A stretch of 53,702 nucleotides of DNA. It comes from Tomitella biformata AHU 1821 (GTDB taxonomy: Bacteria > Actinomycetota > Actinomycetes > Mycobacteriales > Mycobacteriaceae). Positions within the stretch are counted from its first letter, which is position 1; each line of letters begins with the position of its first letter. Below the pieces are notes generated by a model. It was not told the DNA's origin. It ran no database searches and was given only the letters and a program-made list of their open reading frames with translations. The stretch lies in the NCBI RefSeq assembly GCF_000524475.1, contig NZ_BAVQ01000061.1, forward strand, positions 1-53,702. Reading direction: 5' to 3'. The translations under genes and the position numbers were made by a program. Positions 42,113 through 51,779 of this stretch are shown here, piece by piece.

Positions 42113-43627
42113 TCAGATCGCGGCCGGATGCTCGCCCAATCGGGCCACGACGTGGCGGCGGACGAGCTTTCCAGTCTCGGTCCGGGGCAGCTCGTCCCAG
42201 TACACGATGCGCTCAGGGGTCTTGCTGCTGCGCAGCTTCCCGCGCACGTAGGCCCGCAACTCGTCCACCTCGGCATCAAGCCCGGGATGGAGCACCACCA
42301 CCGCCTCGATGCGCTGGCCCCACTCCTCATCGGGCATGCCCACAACCACCACATCCCGCACCGAGGGGTGTCGCAGCAGCACATCCTCGATCTCGGCCGG
42401 CGCGATATTCTCCGCGCCCCGGATGATCGTGTCGTCAACCCGGCCGCCGACGAACAGATAGCCGTCGGCGTCCAGGTAGCCCTCGTCCCGGGTGTCGAAG
42501 AAGCCGCGCTCGTCGACCATGCGACCGACGCCCGCGTACTCCGCGGAGACCTGGTCGCCGGCCACACAGATCCGGCCGACCTCGCCCGCGCCGAGCACCT
42601 CGTCGAAGGCGCCGCGGATCTCAATCTCCACGCCCGGGACCGGCTGCCCCACCGAGCCCAACCGGGCCCGCACGCCCTCGTCCGCACCCGCCAGCGCCGC
42701 CCGGTGGTCATCGGGGCCGAGCACCGCGATGGTCGAGCTGGTCTCGGTCAGCCCGTAGGCGTTGACGAAGCCCACCGTCGGCCACAGTCCCAGCGCACGC
42801 TCGATCACCCGCGCCGGCATGGGCGCCCCGCCGTAGGCCAACCCCCGCAGGGACGGGATCTCCTTGGGCGCGTCCGAATCCACGATCCGCGCCAGCATCG
42901 TCGGCACGACGAGGGCGTTGGTGATGCCCTCCACGCGCACGATCTCCAGCCACTGCTCCGGCGTGAACTGCTCGAGGACGATAGTCCGGCGGCCCGCATA
43001 GAGGTTTGTGATCACGTTCGCGACGGCGGCGATGTGGTACGGCGGCACGCTGACCAGGGCCGCGTCCGCCTCCTCCGCGTTGGCGAACTCCACCGAGCCG
43101 AACACGTAGGAGGTCAGGTTCTCATGGCGCAGCAGCACGCCCTTCGGCGCAGACGTCGTGCCCGAGGTGTAGATGACGACGGCGGGCGCCCCCGAATCCG
43201 ACGACTCCGCATCCGCAGCCTCAACAGCCTCTTCCGCGGCAACCTCGAGGAGCGACGCCAGCCACTCCTCCGGGGTCCGCGCGCTGATCCCCGCCCGCGC
43301 GAGGACCTCACCCTGTGCCGGGTCCGCGATGCCCAGCGCCCGGGGGTGGTTCGCAAGGATCGAGTCGAGCTGCTCGCTCCCAAGTCGGTAGTTCACCGGC
43401 ACCAGGGGCACGCCCGCGCGCGCCGCCGCGAACATCGCGACGGGGAAGACGGGGCCGTTCACCGCAAGATAGACGACGGCGTCGGCCCCGGACTTGCGAA
43501 TCGCCGCCGCGCCGGCGCTTGCCAACTCGTCCAGCCGCGCCGCGGAGATGCCCGCGTCCTTCGATCCGATGACCACGCGGTCTCCGAAGCCGTCCGCCGC
43601 CATGTCCAGCAGCATCGAGATATTCAT
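42113..43627 (-). CDS. Acyl-CoA synthetase (AMP-forming ligase)
   Basis: 504 residues from ATG 43627 (GGAG upstream). TSGTTSAPKGVLL is the ATP loop; YGLTETSSTIAVLG, FVGGRVDDTIIRGAENIAP and PRTETGKLVRR (catalytic lysine) are all in place. It makes acyl-CoA from a free acid via acyl-AMP. It is only about 26% similar by eye to the ligase at 36945, so the two probably act on different acids. It follows a small hypothetical gene by 38 bases on the same strand. Confidence 0.9.
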   Translation of the reverse strand: MNISMLLDMAADGFGDRVVIGSKDAGISAARLDELASAGAAAIRKSGADAVVYLAVNGPVFPVAMFAAARAGVPLVPVNYRLGSEQLDSILANHPRALGIADPAQGEVLARAGISARTPEEWLASLLEVAAEEAVEAADAESSDSGAPAVVIYTSGTTSAPKGVLLRHENLTSYVFGSVEFANAEEADAALVSVPPYHIAAVANVITNLYAGRRTIVLEQFTPEQWLEIVRVEGITNALVVPTMLARIVDSDAPKEIPSLRGLAYGGAPMPARVIERALGLWPTVGFVNAYGLTETSSTIAVLGPDDHRAALAGADEGVRARLGSVGQPVPGVEIEIRGAFDEVLGAGEVGRICVAGDQVSAEYAGVGRMVDERGFFDTRDEGYLDADGYLFVGGRVDDTIIRGAENIAPAEIEDVLLRHPSVRDVVVVGMPDEEWGQRIEAVVVLHPGLDAEVDELRAYVRGKLRSSKTPERIVYWDELPRTETGKLVRRHVVARLGEHPAAI

Positions 43628-43665
43628 CGAGCACTCCACTCGTCTTGGGTTTGCGTGCGCACTGG

Positions 43666-43977
43666 CTAGTCGGACGAGGGGAGCGGCTTGGCGGCCTTGA
43701 GCACCAGCGCCGCACCCGCCAGCGCGAGCCGGCCCTGGCCCGACTTGGTGCACAGCACCTCCAGGCCCGAGTCCACGTCGACGTACCGCTTACCGAGCAC
43801 CGCGCCATCGACCTCCGACGGGTCAATGGTGGAGCCGTCGCCCGCGGGCTTGCCACCCGCGACCATCGCGACGCCTCCACAGGTCAACTCCCCCGCGCCG
43901 TCCTGAGGCGCCCGGACCACGATCACCGTCGTGGTGTCGACGCTGCTGGCCAACGACTGACCGACCTTGAGAACCAT
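43666..43977 (-). CDS. Small conserved-looking protein of unknown function
   Basis: 103 residues from ATG 43977 (GGAGAG upstream). Rich in Gly, Val and Ala, with short beta-prone segments (TTVIVVRAP, GLEVLCTKSG, RLALAGAALVL), two cysteines and no membrane helix; it looks like a small beta-barrel or OB-like fold. It is the first gene before the acyl-CoA ligase and divergent from the SDR at 44148, with a palindromic promoter between. I do not recognise the family. Its place suggests a partner or activator of the ligase, but nothing in the sequence proves this. Confidence 0.7.
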   Translation of the reverse strand: MVLKVGQSLASSVDTTTVIVVRAPQDGAGELTCGGVAMVAGGKPAGDGSTIDPSEVDGAVLGKRYVDVDSGLEVLCTKSGQGRLALAGAALVLKAAKPLPSSD

Positions 43978-44068
43978 GATCTCTCCATTCACGGGACAGG
44001 CAGCACAGCCCCTGAGAGCCAGCTGCACGTTTCGACTTGGACACCGCCGCCTCCTAAAGGTAGCGTGC

Positions 44069-44092
44069 GTCACATAGTTTAGATAGTACTAT
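44069..44092. promoter_or_regulatory. Operator-like palindromes in a divergent promoter
   Basis: GTCACATAGTTTAGA (44069-44083) repeats the ACATAGTT core found elsewhere, and ATAGTACTAT (44083-44092) is a perfect palindrome right after it. Both lie between divergent starts at 43977 and 44148. Confidence 0.6.
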
Positions 44093-44147
44093 AAGTGAGC
44101 TCGAGTGTGCACAGGTAGCACTCGCAAAATCCCAGTGAGGACATCGC

Positions 44148-44906
44148 ATGAATATCACCGGCAAGAAGGCTGTAGTCGTGGGCGGCGCATCGGGCATGGG
44201 CCTGGCGAGCGCGGAGGCGCTTGCCGCGGGTGGCGCCACCGTCGCGATCCTCGATCGCGAGGCCAGCGAGGGCAAGGCCATCGCCGAGCGGATCGGCGGC
44301 ATCTTCCAGCCGATCGACATCACCGATTTCGAGGAGGCGGAGGCCGCGTTGGCCACCGCCGTGGAGCAGTTGGGCGCACTGCACATCGCCGTGAACACCG
44401 CGGGTGGCGGCACTGTGAAGAGGACCCTCGGCCGCAACGGGCCCCACGACCTCGGCAGCTTCCGCAAGGTCATCGACCTCAACCTCGTCTCCACCTTCAA
44501 CATGAACCGGCTGCAGGCCTTCCACATGTCGGGCAACGAGCCGGAGGACGAGGAGCGCGGGGTCATCGTCAACACCTCCTCGATCGCGGCGTTCGAGGGC
44601 CAGATCGGCCAGGTCGCCTACAGCGCCGCCAAGGCCGGCATCGCCGCGATGGCCCTGGTCATGGCCCGCGACCTCGGCCCCCAGGGGATCCGCGTCGTCG
44701 CCATCGCGCCGAGCCTGTTCGCCACCGGGGCCACCTCGAAGTTCACGGACCAGCAGGTGGCCCCGCTGGTGGCAGACGCCGCCTTCCCTAAGCGCATGGG
44801 GCGGCCGGAGGAGTACGCCAAGCTAGCCCTCGCCGTCATCGACAACCCGATGCTCAACGGCCAGGCGCTGCGCCTGGACGCCGGCCAGCGCTTCGCGCCC
44901 CGCTGA
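44148..44906 (+). CDS. SDR, 3-hydroxyacyl-CoA dehydrogenase type II-like
   Basis: 252 residues. VVGGASGMGLASAEAL, VNTAGGGTVKR, TSSIAAFEGQIGQ and YSAAK are shared with the SDRs at 6981 and 16894. It should oxidise a 3-hydroxyacyl-CoA with NAD+. It is followed after 43 bases by the thioesterase gene and is divergent from the hypothetical/ligase operon, so it may belong to the same regulated branch. Confidence 0.88.
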   Translation: MNITGKKAVVVGGASGMGLASAEALAAGGATVAILDREASEGKAIAERIGGIFQPIDITDFEEAEAALATAVEQLGALHIAVNTAGGGTVKRTLGRNGPHDLGSFRKVIDLNLVSTFNMNRLQAFHMSGNEPEDEERGVIVNTSSIAAFEGQIGQVAYSAAKAGIAAMALVMARDLGPQGIRVVAIAPSLFATGATSKFTDQQVAPLVADAAFPKRMGRPEEYAKLALAVIDNPMLNGQALRLDAGQRFAPR

Positions 44907-44949
44907 CGAGACACCCAGAGCCCGCACTCGCCGCCGGAGCCACTCGACA

Positions 44950-45831
44950 ATGCCCCTCTCCCCCGCCACGGCCGCCCGCCCACCCGTCGGCGCGATCCTG
45001 GCGGTCACCCCGCTTGGCGACGACCGCTTCCGCGGCGAGTCCCACACCGGGGCGCGGCGCGTCTACGGCGGGCAGACGCTGGGGCAATCGCTCCTCGCGG
45101 CGGGCCGCACCCTCGAGCGCGACCACCATCCCCACTCGCTGCACGCGAGCTTCGTCCATCCCGGCCGCGCCGAGCTCCCCGTGGAGTACCACGTCGAGCG
45201 GGTCCGCGACGGCTCCAGCTTCACCACCCGCCAGGTCCGCGCCGTCCAGGATGGGCGCACACTACTGCTGGCCACGGTCTCCTTCCAGCGCGACGAGGAC
45301 GGCCTGCGGCACCAGGACCTGACGCCGGCCCCGCCCGCGAGGCCGGAGGACCTCCCCCGCTTCGAGGACAGCCTCGGCGACGCCGACGCCGCCGAGCGGG
45401 CTTGGCTCCCACCGCTTTTGGCCGGTGTGGGCGTCGAGTTCCGCTTCCCCGAGGAGTACCCGCGCGTGGCCTGCGGGCGCGGCCGGACCGGGCCGCCGCG
45501 CCAGCGCGCGTGGATCCGCACCACGGCGCCGCTGGGCGGCGAGCGCCTTGTCCACGCGGCGGGCTTCGCGTACTGCTCCGACCTGTTCCTGCTCTCCGCC
45601 GCGCTGCCGCCCCACGCCCGAAACGTCGACGCCCCCGGCCTGCAGCTGGCGAGCCTGAACCACACCGTGTGGCTGCACGCCCCCTTCCGGGCGGACGAGT
45701 GGCATCTCTACGAGCAGCACGGCTACTGGATGGGCGGCGGCCGCGGGATCAGCGCCGGCCGCCTCTTCGACCGCGCGGGCGCCCTGGTGGCGAGCACCGC
45801 GCAGGAGGGCCTGCTCCGCTTCCCAGATTAG
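44950..45831 (+). CDS. tesB: Acyl-CoA thioesterase II (TesB family)
   Basis: 293 residues with two hotdog halves. RVYGGQTLGQSL and SLHASFVHPG in the first half and WLHAPFRADEWHLYEQ plus STAQEGLLRF in the second are TesB signatures; the D/T/Q triad residues appear present in these segments. It hydrolyses acyl-CoA to free acid and CoA. In a catabolic island it probably frees CoA from dead-end or excess intermediates. It shares an operon with the SDR upstream and is convergent with the large ACAD gene; no strong hairpin is seen in the 57-base gap between them. Confidence 0.9.
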   Translation: MPLSPATAARPPVGAILAVTPLGDDRFRGESHTGARRVYGGQTLGQSLLAAGRTLERDHHPHSLHASFVHPGRAELPVEYHVERVRDGSSFTTRQVRAVQDGRTLLLATVSFQRDEDGLRHQDLTPAPPARPEDLPRFEDSLGDADAAERAWLPPLLAGVGVEFRFPEEYPRVACGRGRTGPPRQRAWIRTTAPLGGERLVHAAGFAYCSDLFLLSAALPPHARNVDAPGLQLASLNHTVWLHAPFRADEWHLYEQHGYWMGGGRGISAGRLFDRAGALVASTAQEGLLRFPD

Positions 45832-45888
45832 GAGGAGAGGCCGTAAACCCTTGGTTCACAGCCCCTCCGTCCTACCGGGTTGATTCCG

Positions 45889-48210
45889 TCACCCGTCCTG
45901 GCCACCTGCAGTCTTGGCCCCAACCCGCGCGATCAACGCGCCCGCCGCGGCGTCCCGCAGGCGCTCCGGCCGGGCGATGGACGCCTCGTTCGAGAGCGCG
46001 CGCCGGAGCAGCAGGTGCGCCGGATGCTCCCAGGTGAAGCCGATACCGCCGTGGACCTGGATGCAGCCCTCCGCCACCGCGACGCCCGCGCCGAGCGCCT
46101 CCGCGCTGGCGAGGTCCGCGGCGATCACCGCGGCCGGGTCCTCGGCGGCCAGGTCGGCCGCGGCGAGGACCTGGCCGCGGGCGCTCTGCGCGCTGACCAG
46201 AAGATCCGCGCACTTGTGGGAGATCGCCTGATAGGAGCCGATGGGCTGGCCGAACTGCTCCCGCTGCCCGGCCCACTCCACCGCGAGGGCGAGCGCCCGG
46301 TTGGCCACCCCCACCGAGTCCGCCGCGACGAGCAGCCGCGCGACCCGGCGAGCGGATTCGAGCGCTTGCGCCGCCACCGCCCCGACGGCCACCGGCCGCG
46401 CGGGCGCCCGGTGGAATTCGACCAAGCCCACCGTGGAGGTGAGGTCTACCGGGGACTGCACGGACATCGTGGCGGCAGTCGGGTCCACCGTCGCCAGCAC
46501 CAAGTCGCCGGTGGCCGCGTCGGCGGCGAGCACCACGAGCACGTCCGCGACCGGCGCGCCGACCACTCGCTCCACGCCGCCGGTCAGGTGGCCGTCGGAG
46601 AACACGGGCAGCCCGGTGTGGCGCACCCAGCCGTCATCGTCCACCGCGGCCACGAAGGCGGCGGTGCAGCCGGCGATCACCGTTCGCGCCGCCTCCTCCG
46701 CGCCGGCGTCCAGGAGCACCTGCAGCGCAATCGCGGTGGGCACCAGCGGCACCGGGGCCAGGTGGAACGCGGCCTCCTCCACTGCGACGCACAGCAGGCG
46801 CGTCGACGCGTCCCCGCCGCCAAGCGCCGCGGGGGCCGCCAGCCCGGGCAGGCCGAACATCACCAGCTGGTCCCACAGACCGATGTCGTAGTCCCCGGGC
46901 CTGCTCTCGCTGGTGAGGAACTTCTCGGTGTCCACCCGCGCGGCCAGGAGGCCGCCCAGGATCTCACGCAGCGCCGCCTCGTCCTCGTCCGGCTTGACCA
47001 GCGGCCGCCCGGGCGCGGCCACCGGCGCGCGCCGGCCCTCGCCGCGGTGTGAGGGCAGGCCGAGCACGCCCTCAGCGATGGTGTTCCGTTGGATCTCCGC
47101 GGTGCCGGCGCCGATGGTGGCAGCCCGGGACATCAGGTATCCGTAGGTCCACCGGCCGTTCTCCACCACGCCCAGCGAGCGCGTGCCGAGGACGGCCGCG
47201 TTGCCGGTCAGTCGCAGGGCCAGCGACTGCAGCCGCTGCTCGAACTCCGACTTGACCAGCCGGTTGATCGACGCCACGCCGCCCGGGTCCTCGCCGCGCA
47301 GGACCGCGTCGAGCGCCCGCGCGCTGTTGGCCGCGATGGCCCGCACCGACGCCTCCGCGCGGGCGAGCTCCTGGCGGACCAGCGGATCCTCGCCATAGCC
47401 CCGCTCGATCGCGAGACGGACGACCTTGTCGACGGTCCCCCGGTAGCGGAACTCGTCCGCCAGGAACGCGGTGGCACGCTCGTGGCCGAGAGAGGTCCGC
47501 ATGATGGACCAGCCCTTGCCCTCCTCGCCGATGCGGTTCGCGACCGGGACGTCGACGGCGTCGAAGAAGACCTCGGCGAAGTGGTGCCCGCCGGCGGCGT
47601 CGCGCAGGGGCCGGACCTCGATGCCCGGCGAGTCCATGGGAATCAGCAGGTAGGTGATGCCTGCGGTGCCGCGCCCGGGCGGGCCGGTGCGCACCAGTGC
47701 GAAGATCCAGTCGGCCTGGTCCGCCTTGGTGGTCCAGATCTTCTGCCCTGTGACCCGGTAGACGTCGCCGTCGCGGATCGCGCGGGTGGACAGCGACGCC
47801 AGGTCGCTGCCCGCGCCGGGCTCCGAGAAGCCCTGGCACCACAGCTCGTCGGCCCGCAGGAGCGGCGTGAGGAAGCGGTCCTTCTGTGCCGGAGTGCCGT
47901 GGACGATGATCGTGGGCGCCACGATCATCGACATCGCGCTCGGGTGCTTGGGCGTGCCAGCCGCCGCCGTCATCCGGTAGTAGTCCAGCTGGTCCTCGAG
48001 GGAGAGCGCCATGCCGCCAACCGCCACGGGCCAGCCGGGCGCGGCCAGGCCCGCGTCGACGAGCTCGCCCTGCCAGGCCGCCGCCGCCGTGGCCCGCGCC
48101 TTCGAGGTGGCCGGCCGCGGGCGCGCCTTGTAGTCCTGAAGCAGCGCGGTCAGCCGGCCGCGCCAGTCACCCGTCTGCGCGTCGAGCACCGATGTTGAGG
48201 CCAACTCCAC
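45889..48210 (-). CDS. Fused two-domain acyl-CoA dehydrogenase (FadE34-like)
   Basis: About 773 residues from GTG 48210, which has GGGAGG seven bases upstream; the frame is open further back but lacks coding character. The first ACAD domain (about 1-390) has FSEPGAGSDLASL, IWTTKADQADW, SLGHERATAF with the catalytic glutamate, and TIGAGTAEIQRNT. The second (about 420-773) has AALGGGDAS, GQREQFGQPIGSYQAISHK and IHGGIGFTWEHPAH but no glutamate in helix G. So it is a fused alpha-beta version of the heteromeric enzymes, like mycobacterial FadE34, which works on steroid side chains. The crotonase gene lies 40 bases upstream. Confidence 0.9.
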   Translation of the reverse strand: MELASTSVLDAQTGDWRGRLTALLQDYKARPRPATSKARATAAAAWQGELVDAGLAAPGWPVAVGGMALSLEDQLDYYRMTAAAGTPKHPSAMSMIVAPTIIVHGTPAQKDRFLTPLLRADELWCQGFSEPGAGSDLASLSTRAIRDGDVYRVTGQKIWTTKADQADWIFALVRTGPPGRGTAGITYLLIPMDSPGIEVRPLRDAAGGHHFAEVFFDAVDVPVANRIGEEGKGWSIMRTSLGHERATAFLADEFRYRGTVDKVVRLAIERGYGEDPLVRQELARAEASVRAIAANSARALDAVLRGEDPGGVASINRLVKSEFEQRLQSLALRLTGNAAVLGTRSLGVVENGRWTYGYLMSRAATIGAGTAEIQRNTIAEGVLGLPSHRGEGRRAPVAAPGRPLVKPDEDEAALREILGGLLAARVDTEKFLTSESRPGDYDIGLWDQLVMFGLPGLAAPAALGGGDASTRLLCVAVEEAAFHLAPVPLVPTAIALQVLLDAGAEEAARTVIAGCTAAFVAAVDDDGWVRHTGLPVFSDGHLTGGVERVVGAPVADVLVVLAADAATGDLVLATVDPTAATMSVQSPVDLTSTVGLVEFHRAPARPVAVGAVAAQALESARRVARLLVAADSVGVANRALALAVEWAGQREQFGQPIGSYQAISHKCADLLVSAQSARGQVLAAADLAAEDPAAVIAADLASAEALGAGVAVAEGCIQVHGGIGFTWEHPAHLLLRRALSNEASIARPERLRDAAAGALIARVGAKTAGGQDG

Positions 48211-48250
48211 CTCGCCACCTCCCCTTTTTCTTGATCGAATTCGTTGGCGG

Positions 48251-49021
48251 TCAGTCTTGGGGCGCGCGCCGCTTGCCGAACCGGGCACCGACCTCCGAGC
48301 CGCTGGTGCGGAAGCCCACCGAGGCCTCGGCCTCCAGCCCCAGCGCGTGCGCCGTGGTGGCCCCCGCTCCGTCTTTGAGCAGGCGCAGCATCCGCTGGAT
48401 GGCGCCCGGATGCCCGGCCGCGATCTTGTCCGCGATCGCCATGGTGCGGACCATGAGCTCGCCGTGCTCGACCACCTCGTTCGCAAGGCCGATGCGCGCG
48501 GCCTCCGCGCCGTCGATCGGCTCGCCGCTGAGCATGAACTGCACCGCGGCGGGCAGGCCCACCATGCGGGGCAGCAGCGCGCTGCCGCCCCAACCGTTGA
48601 GCAGGCCGATCTGGGCGTGGGTGTCGGCGAACTCTGCGCGGGCCGAGGCGATGATGAACGAGCAGCTCACCACCAGCTCATAGCCGCCGGTGTAGCAGGG
48701 GCCGTTGACGGCCGCGATCACCGGTTTCGAGATCGACCGCAGCACCTGCGTGGGGGTGGCGCCCTCCGTGCGCGGCGACGGGCCCGAGAGCGCCTCGGGC
48801 AGATCGACCCCCGCCGAGAACGACGTGCCCGCACCGGTGATGACGACGACGCGCACGCCCTCGTCGGCGTCCGCCCGCCACAGCTCCCGCTTGAGTGATT
48901 TGCGCATCGCTCGGTTGATCGCGTTCCGGCGGTCCGGCCGGTTCAGCGTCAGGACCGTGACGGGGCCGACCTTCTCGACCAGGACGGGGGTCTCCGCCAC
49001 CGCGGGAGCTTGCTCGGTCAT
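48251..49021 (-). CDS. Enoyl-CoA hydratase/isomerase family protein
   Basis: 256 residues from ATG 49021; a TTG at 49030 would overlap the upstream stop. The oxyanion loop is SFSAGVDLPEAL. The first catalytic glutamate is kept (TGGYELVVSC), but the second site reads DTHAQIGLLNGWGGS without a glutamate. Such one-glutamate members are often isomerases or act on bulky ring substrates. It lies between the nitronate-monooxygenase-like gene (5-base gap) and the fused ACAD in a compact operon. Confidence 0.87.
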   Translation of the reverse strand: MTEQAPAVAETPVLVEKVGPVTVLTLNRPDRRNAINRAMRKSLKRELWRADADEGVRVVVITGAGTSFSAGVDLPEALSGPSPRTEGATPTQVLRSISKPVIAAVNGPCYTGGYELVVSCSFIIASARAEFADTHAQIGLLNGWGGSALLPRMVGLPAAVQFMLSGEPIDGAEAARIGLANEVVEHGELMVRTMAIADKIAAGHPGAIQRMLRLLKDGAGATTAHALGLEAEASVGFRTSGSEVGARFGKRRAPQD

Positions 49022-49026
49022 CGCGC

Positions 49027-50082
<1,056 letters not shown>

Positions 50083-50092
50083 TTACACTAAG

Positions 50093-50119
50093 CTAACATA
50101 GTTCACTATGTGAGTTAAC
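50093..50119. promoter_or_regulatory. Best-formed palindromic operator in the window
   Basis: ACATAGT-TC-ACTATGT (50096-50111) is a perfect seven-base inverted repeat with a two-base spacer, flanked by CTA and GAGTTAAC. TAGTTCACTA also fits the GntR/FadR-type pattern TnGTnnACnA. It lies 80 bases before the minus-strand start at 50016 and about 215 before the GntR start at 50325. Bases 50120-50324 hold nothing else that I can name. Confidence 0.7.
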
Positions 50120-50324
50120 GCAATCGGATAGCCCCTGAAATCGGCTTGGACCAGCGCTAGAGCGCACGGCGACTGCACGTGTCCGTTACCGCTGACCCCT
50201 CAAAACGGCCGGTTAGCGGCCATATTCCCGGACCGGGTTTGCTGCCGATCCCACGGAATCTGCGCGACGGGTGCTTTACTGGGTGCTCATAGTCAGCCTT
50301 GAGCGAAGAGAAGGTGTACGAATC

Positions 50325-51125
50325 ATGACCGATGCCGCAGCCGTGTCACCCGTCTTCGAACTGCGTCCGCAGTCGGGGCGGGCCATTCGCACCCCCAAGA
50401 CCGCCGAGCTGGTGGCGGCCAAGCTTCGCAGCATGATCGTCGACGGCGAGCTCAAGGATGGCGACCACCTGCCGCACGAGGCCGAGCTGATGGAGCACTT
50501 CGCAGTGAGCCGCCCGACGCTGCGCGAGGCCGTTCGGGTCCTCGAGGCGGAGCGGCTGGTCGAGGTGCGCCGCGGGTCCCGTTCCGGCGCCCGTGTGTGC
50601 GTGCCGGGCCCCGAGGTCGTCGCCCGCCCCGCGTCACTGCTCCTGGAGCTCTCCGGCGCCACGGTCGCCGACGTGTTCGTCGCCCGCGAGGCGATCGAGC
50701 CCGCCGCGGCCCGGATCCTCGCGGAGACCGGCATGGCGGAGGCCTACGACGAGCTGGAGCGGCTGCTGGACGAGGAAGTCCCCGCCGCGTTCGCCGCCGG
50801 GGACTTCGGTCCCGCCGCGGCCCGCTTCCACCTGCGGATGGTCCAGCTCTCGGGCAACGCCACCCTCGCGCTCATCGCCGGGATGCTGCATGAGATCTTC
50901 GAACGACACACCGGCAACATCGCCCGCGAGCGCGCGATCTCCGATGCCGAGGCCTCGCAGCAGCGCTACAAGCTGTTCGTCCGGTCCCTCCGCAAGCTCA
51001 TCAAGTTGCTCCGCGAGCACGACGGCGAGGGCGCGGCCGAGCACTGGGCCAAGCACATGCGCACCGCGCAGGCCATGCTCTTGGCCGGCAACGAGGACAC
51101 TCAGGTGCGGGACATCCTGAACTGA
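50325..51125 (+). CDS. GntR-family regulator, FadR (FCD) subfamily
   Basis: 266 residues from ATG 50325 (AGAAGG upstream). The winged helix-turn-helix lies at about residues 25-92 (LPHEAELMEHFAVSRPTLRE, then VEVRRGSRSGARV). The C-terminal all-helical FCD domain shows likely metal/ligand residues in FVAREAIEP, FHLRMV and EHWAKHM. These regulators bind acids or acyl-CoAs and usually repress local catabolic genes. The palindrome at 50093-50119, shared with several other promoters here, is a plausible binding site and would give autoregulation. Confidence 0.92.
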   Translation: MTDAAAVSPVFELRPQSGRAIRTPKTAELVAAKLRSMIVDGELKDGDHLPHEAELMEHFAVSRPTLREAVRVLEAERLVEVRRGSRSGARVCVPGPEVVARPASLLLELSGATVADVFVAREAIEPAAARILAETGMAEAYDELERLLDEEVPAAFAAGDFGPAAARFHLRMVQLSGNATLALIAGMLHEIFERHTGNIARERAISDAEASQQRYKLFVRSLRKLIKLLREHDGEGAAEHWAKHMRTAQAMLLAGNEDTQVRDILN

Positions 51126-51156
51126 CCGTGTGGGGCCGGGCCAGCTCAGGATCTAG

Positions 51157-51675
51157 TCAGCCCAGGATCCGGTACGACGGGTCCGCGGTGCCCCGGCTCC
51201 CCCAGGTCTGCGGCCCCGCCGGATTCCGGGCCTCGTGCATGATGTCGGCGATGAAGGTCCGGTGCGCGATCGCCCAGACGCCGTCTCGTCGCGACCATTC
51301 GTCGACGTAGCGGCCGCGGTGGAACTGGTCGACCACCTCCCCGTCGACCGGCCGGCCCCGCAGCCAGACCGCGACATAGGCCTCGCTCACTGCCCGGTCC
51401 CCAGCCGCGTCAACCTGTATGAGGACGTTGCCGATCAGGTGCGAGTGGCATTCGAAGCGCTCATGGAATGCCCACACGTAGTCGAGGAACTCCGTGCCCA
51501 GCCCGCTGATGGACGGGCCGTAGTCGGCGGTCCCGTCCGCGTGCCAGACGCTGTCGGCGAGGCCCCGGTCCATCCGGTCGAGGCCGCGGGCATACGAGTG
51601 CAGGACCTCGGTGATCTCCTGCTTGGCCGCCAAAACAGCCAGCAGCCCGTTCTCCCCTGTGCCCATGCCGTCCAC
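51157..51675 (-). CDS. SnoaL-like (NTF2-fold) protein
   Basis: 172 residues from ATG 51675 (ATG 51666 also possible). ITEVLHSYARGLDRMD and SVWHADGTADYG, followed by SEAYVAVW and RGRYVDEWSRRDGVW, are typical of the SnoaL_4 group. Related folds include small dehydratases, isomerases and the beta subunits of ring-hydroxylating dioxygenases. It follows an extradiol dioxygenase and a Rieske oxygenase on the same strand but after a hairpin. A beta subunit is possible but the sequence looks more like a stand-alone enzyme or binding protein. Confidence 0.8.
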   Translation of the reverse strand: MDGMGTGENGLLAVLAAKQEITEVLHSYARGLDRMDRGLADSVWHADGTADYGPSISGLGTEFLDYVWAFHERFECHSHLIGNVLIQVDAAGDRAVSEAYVAVWLRGRPVDGEVVDQFHRGRYVDEWSRRDGVWAIAHRTFIADIMHEARNPAGPQTWGSRGTADPSYRILG

Positions 51676-51740
51676 CCTTCTTCGCAGAATTATCGCGCTG
51701 TTCGTTGCGCCGCAGGCAGTCCACGGCCCGAAACGGATGT

Positions 51741-51769
51741 GCCCCGGTGGTCAGAAAGACCACCGGGGC
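51741..51769 (-). terminator. Terminator after the extradiol dioxygenase gene
   Basis: A perfect 12-bp stem (GCCCCGGTGGTC at 51741-51752 with 51758-51769) and a five-base loop, 11-39 bases beyond the stop of the gene at 51780. Confidence 0.85.
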
Positions 51770-51779
51770 GCATTTCACA

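Noticed and set aside
48211-48486. 92-residue extension of the fused ACAD
   Set aside because: It overlaps the crotonase gene in another frame, and GTG 48210 has a strong ribosome site.
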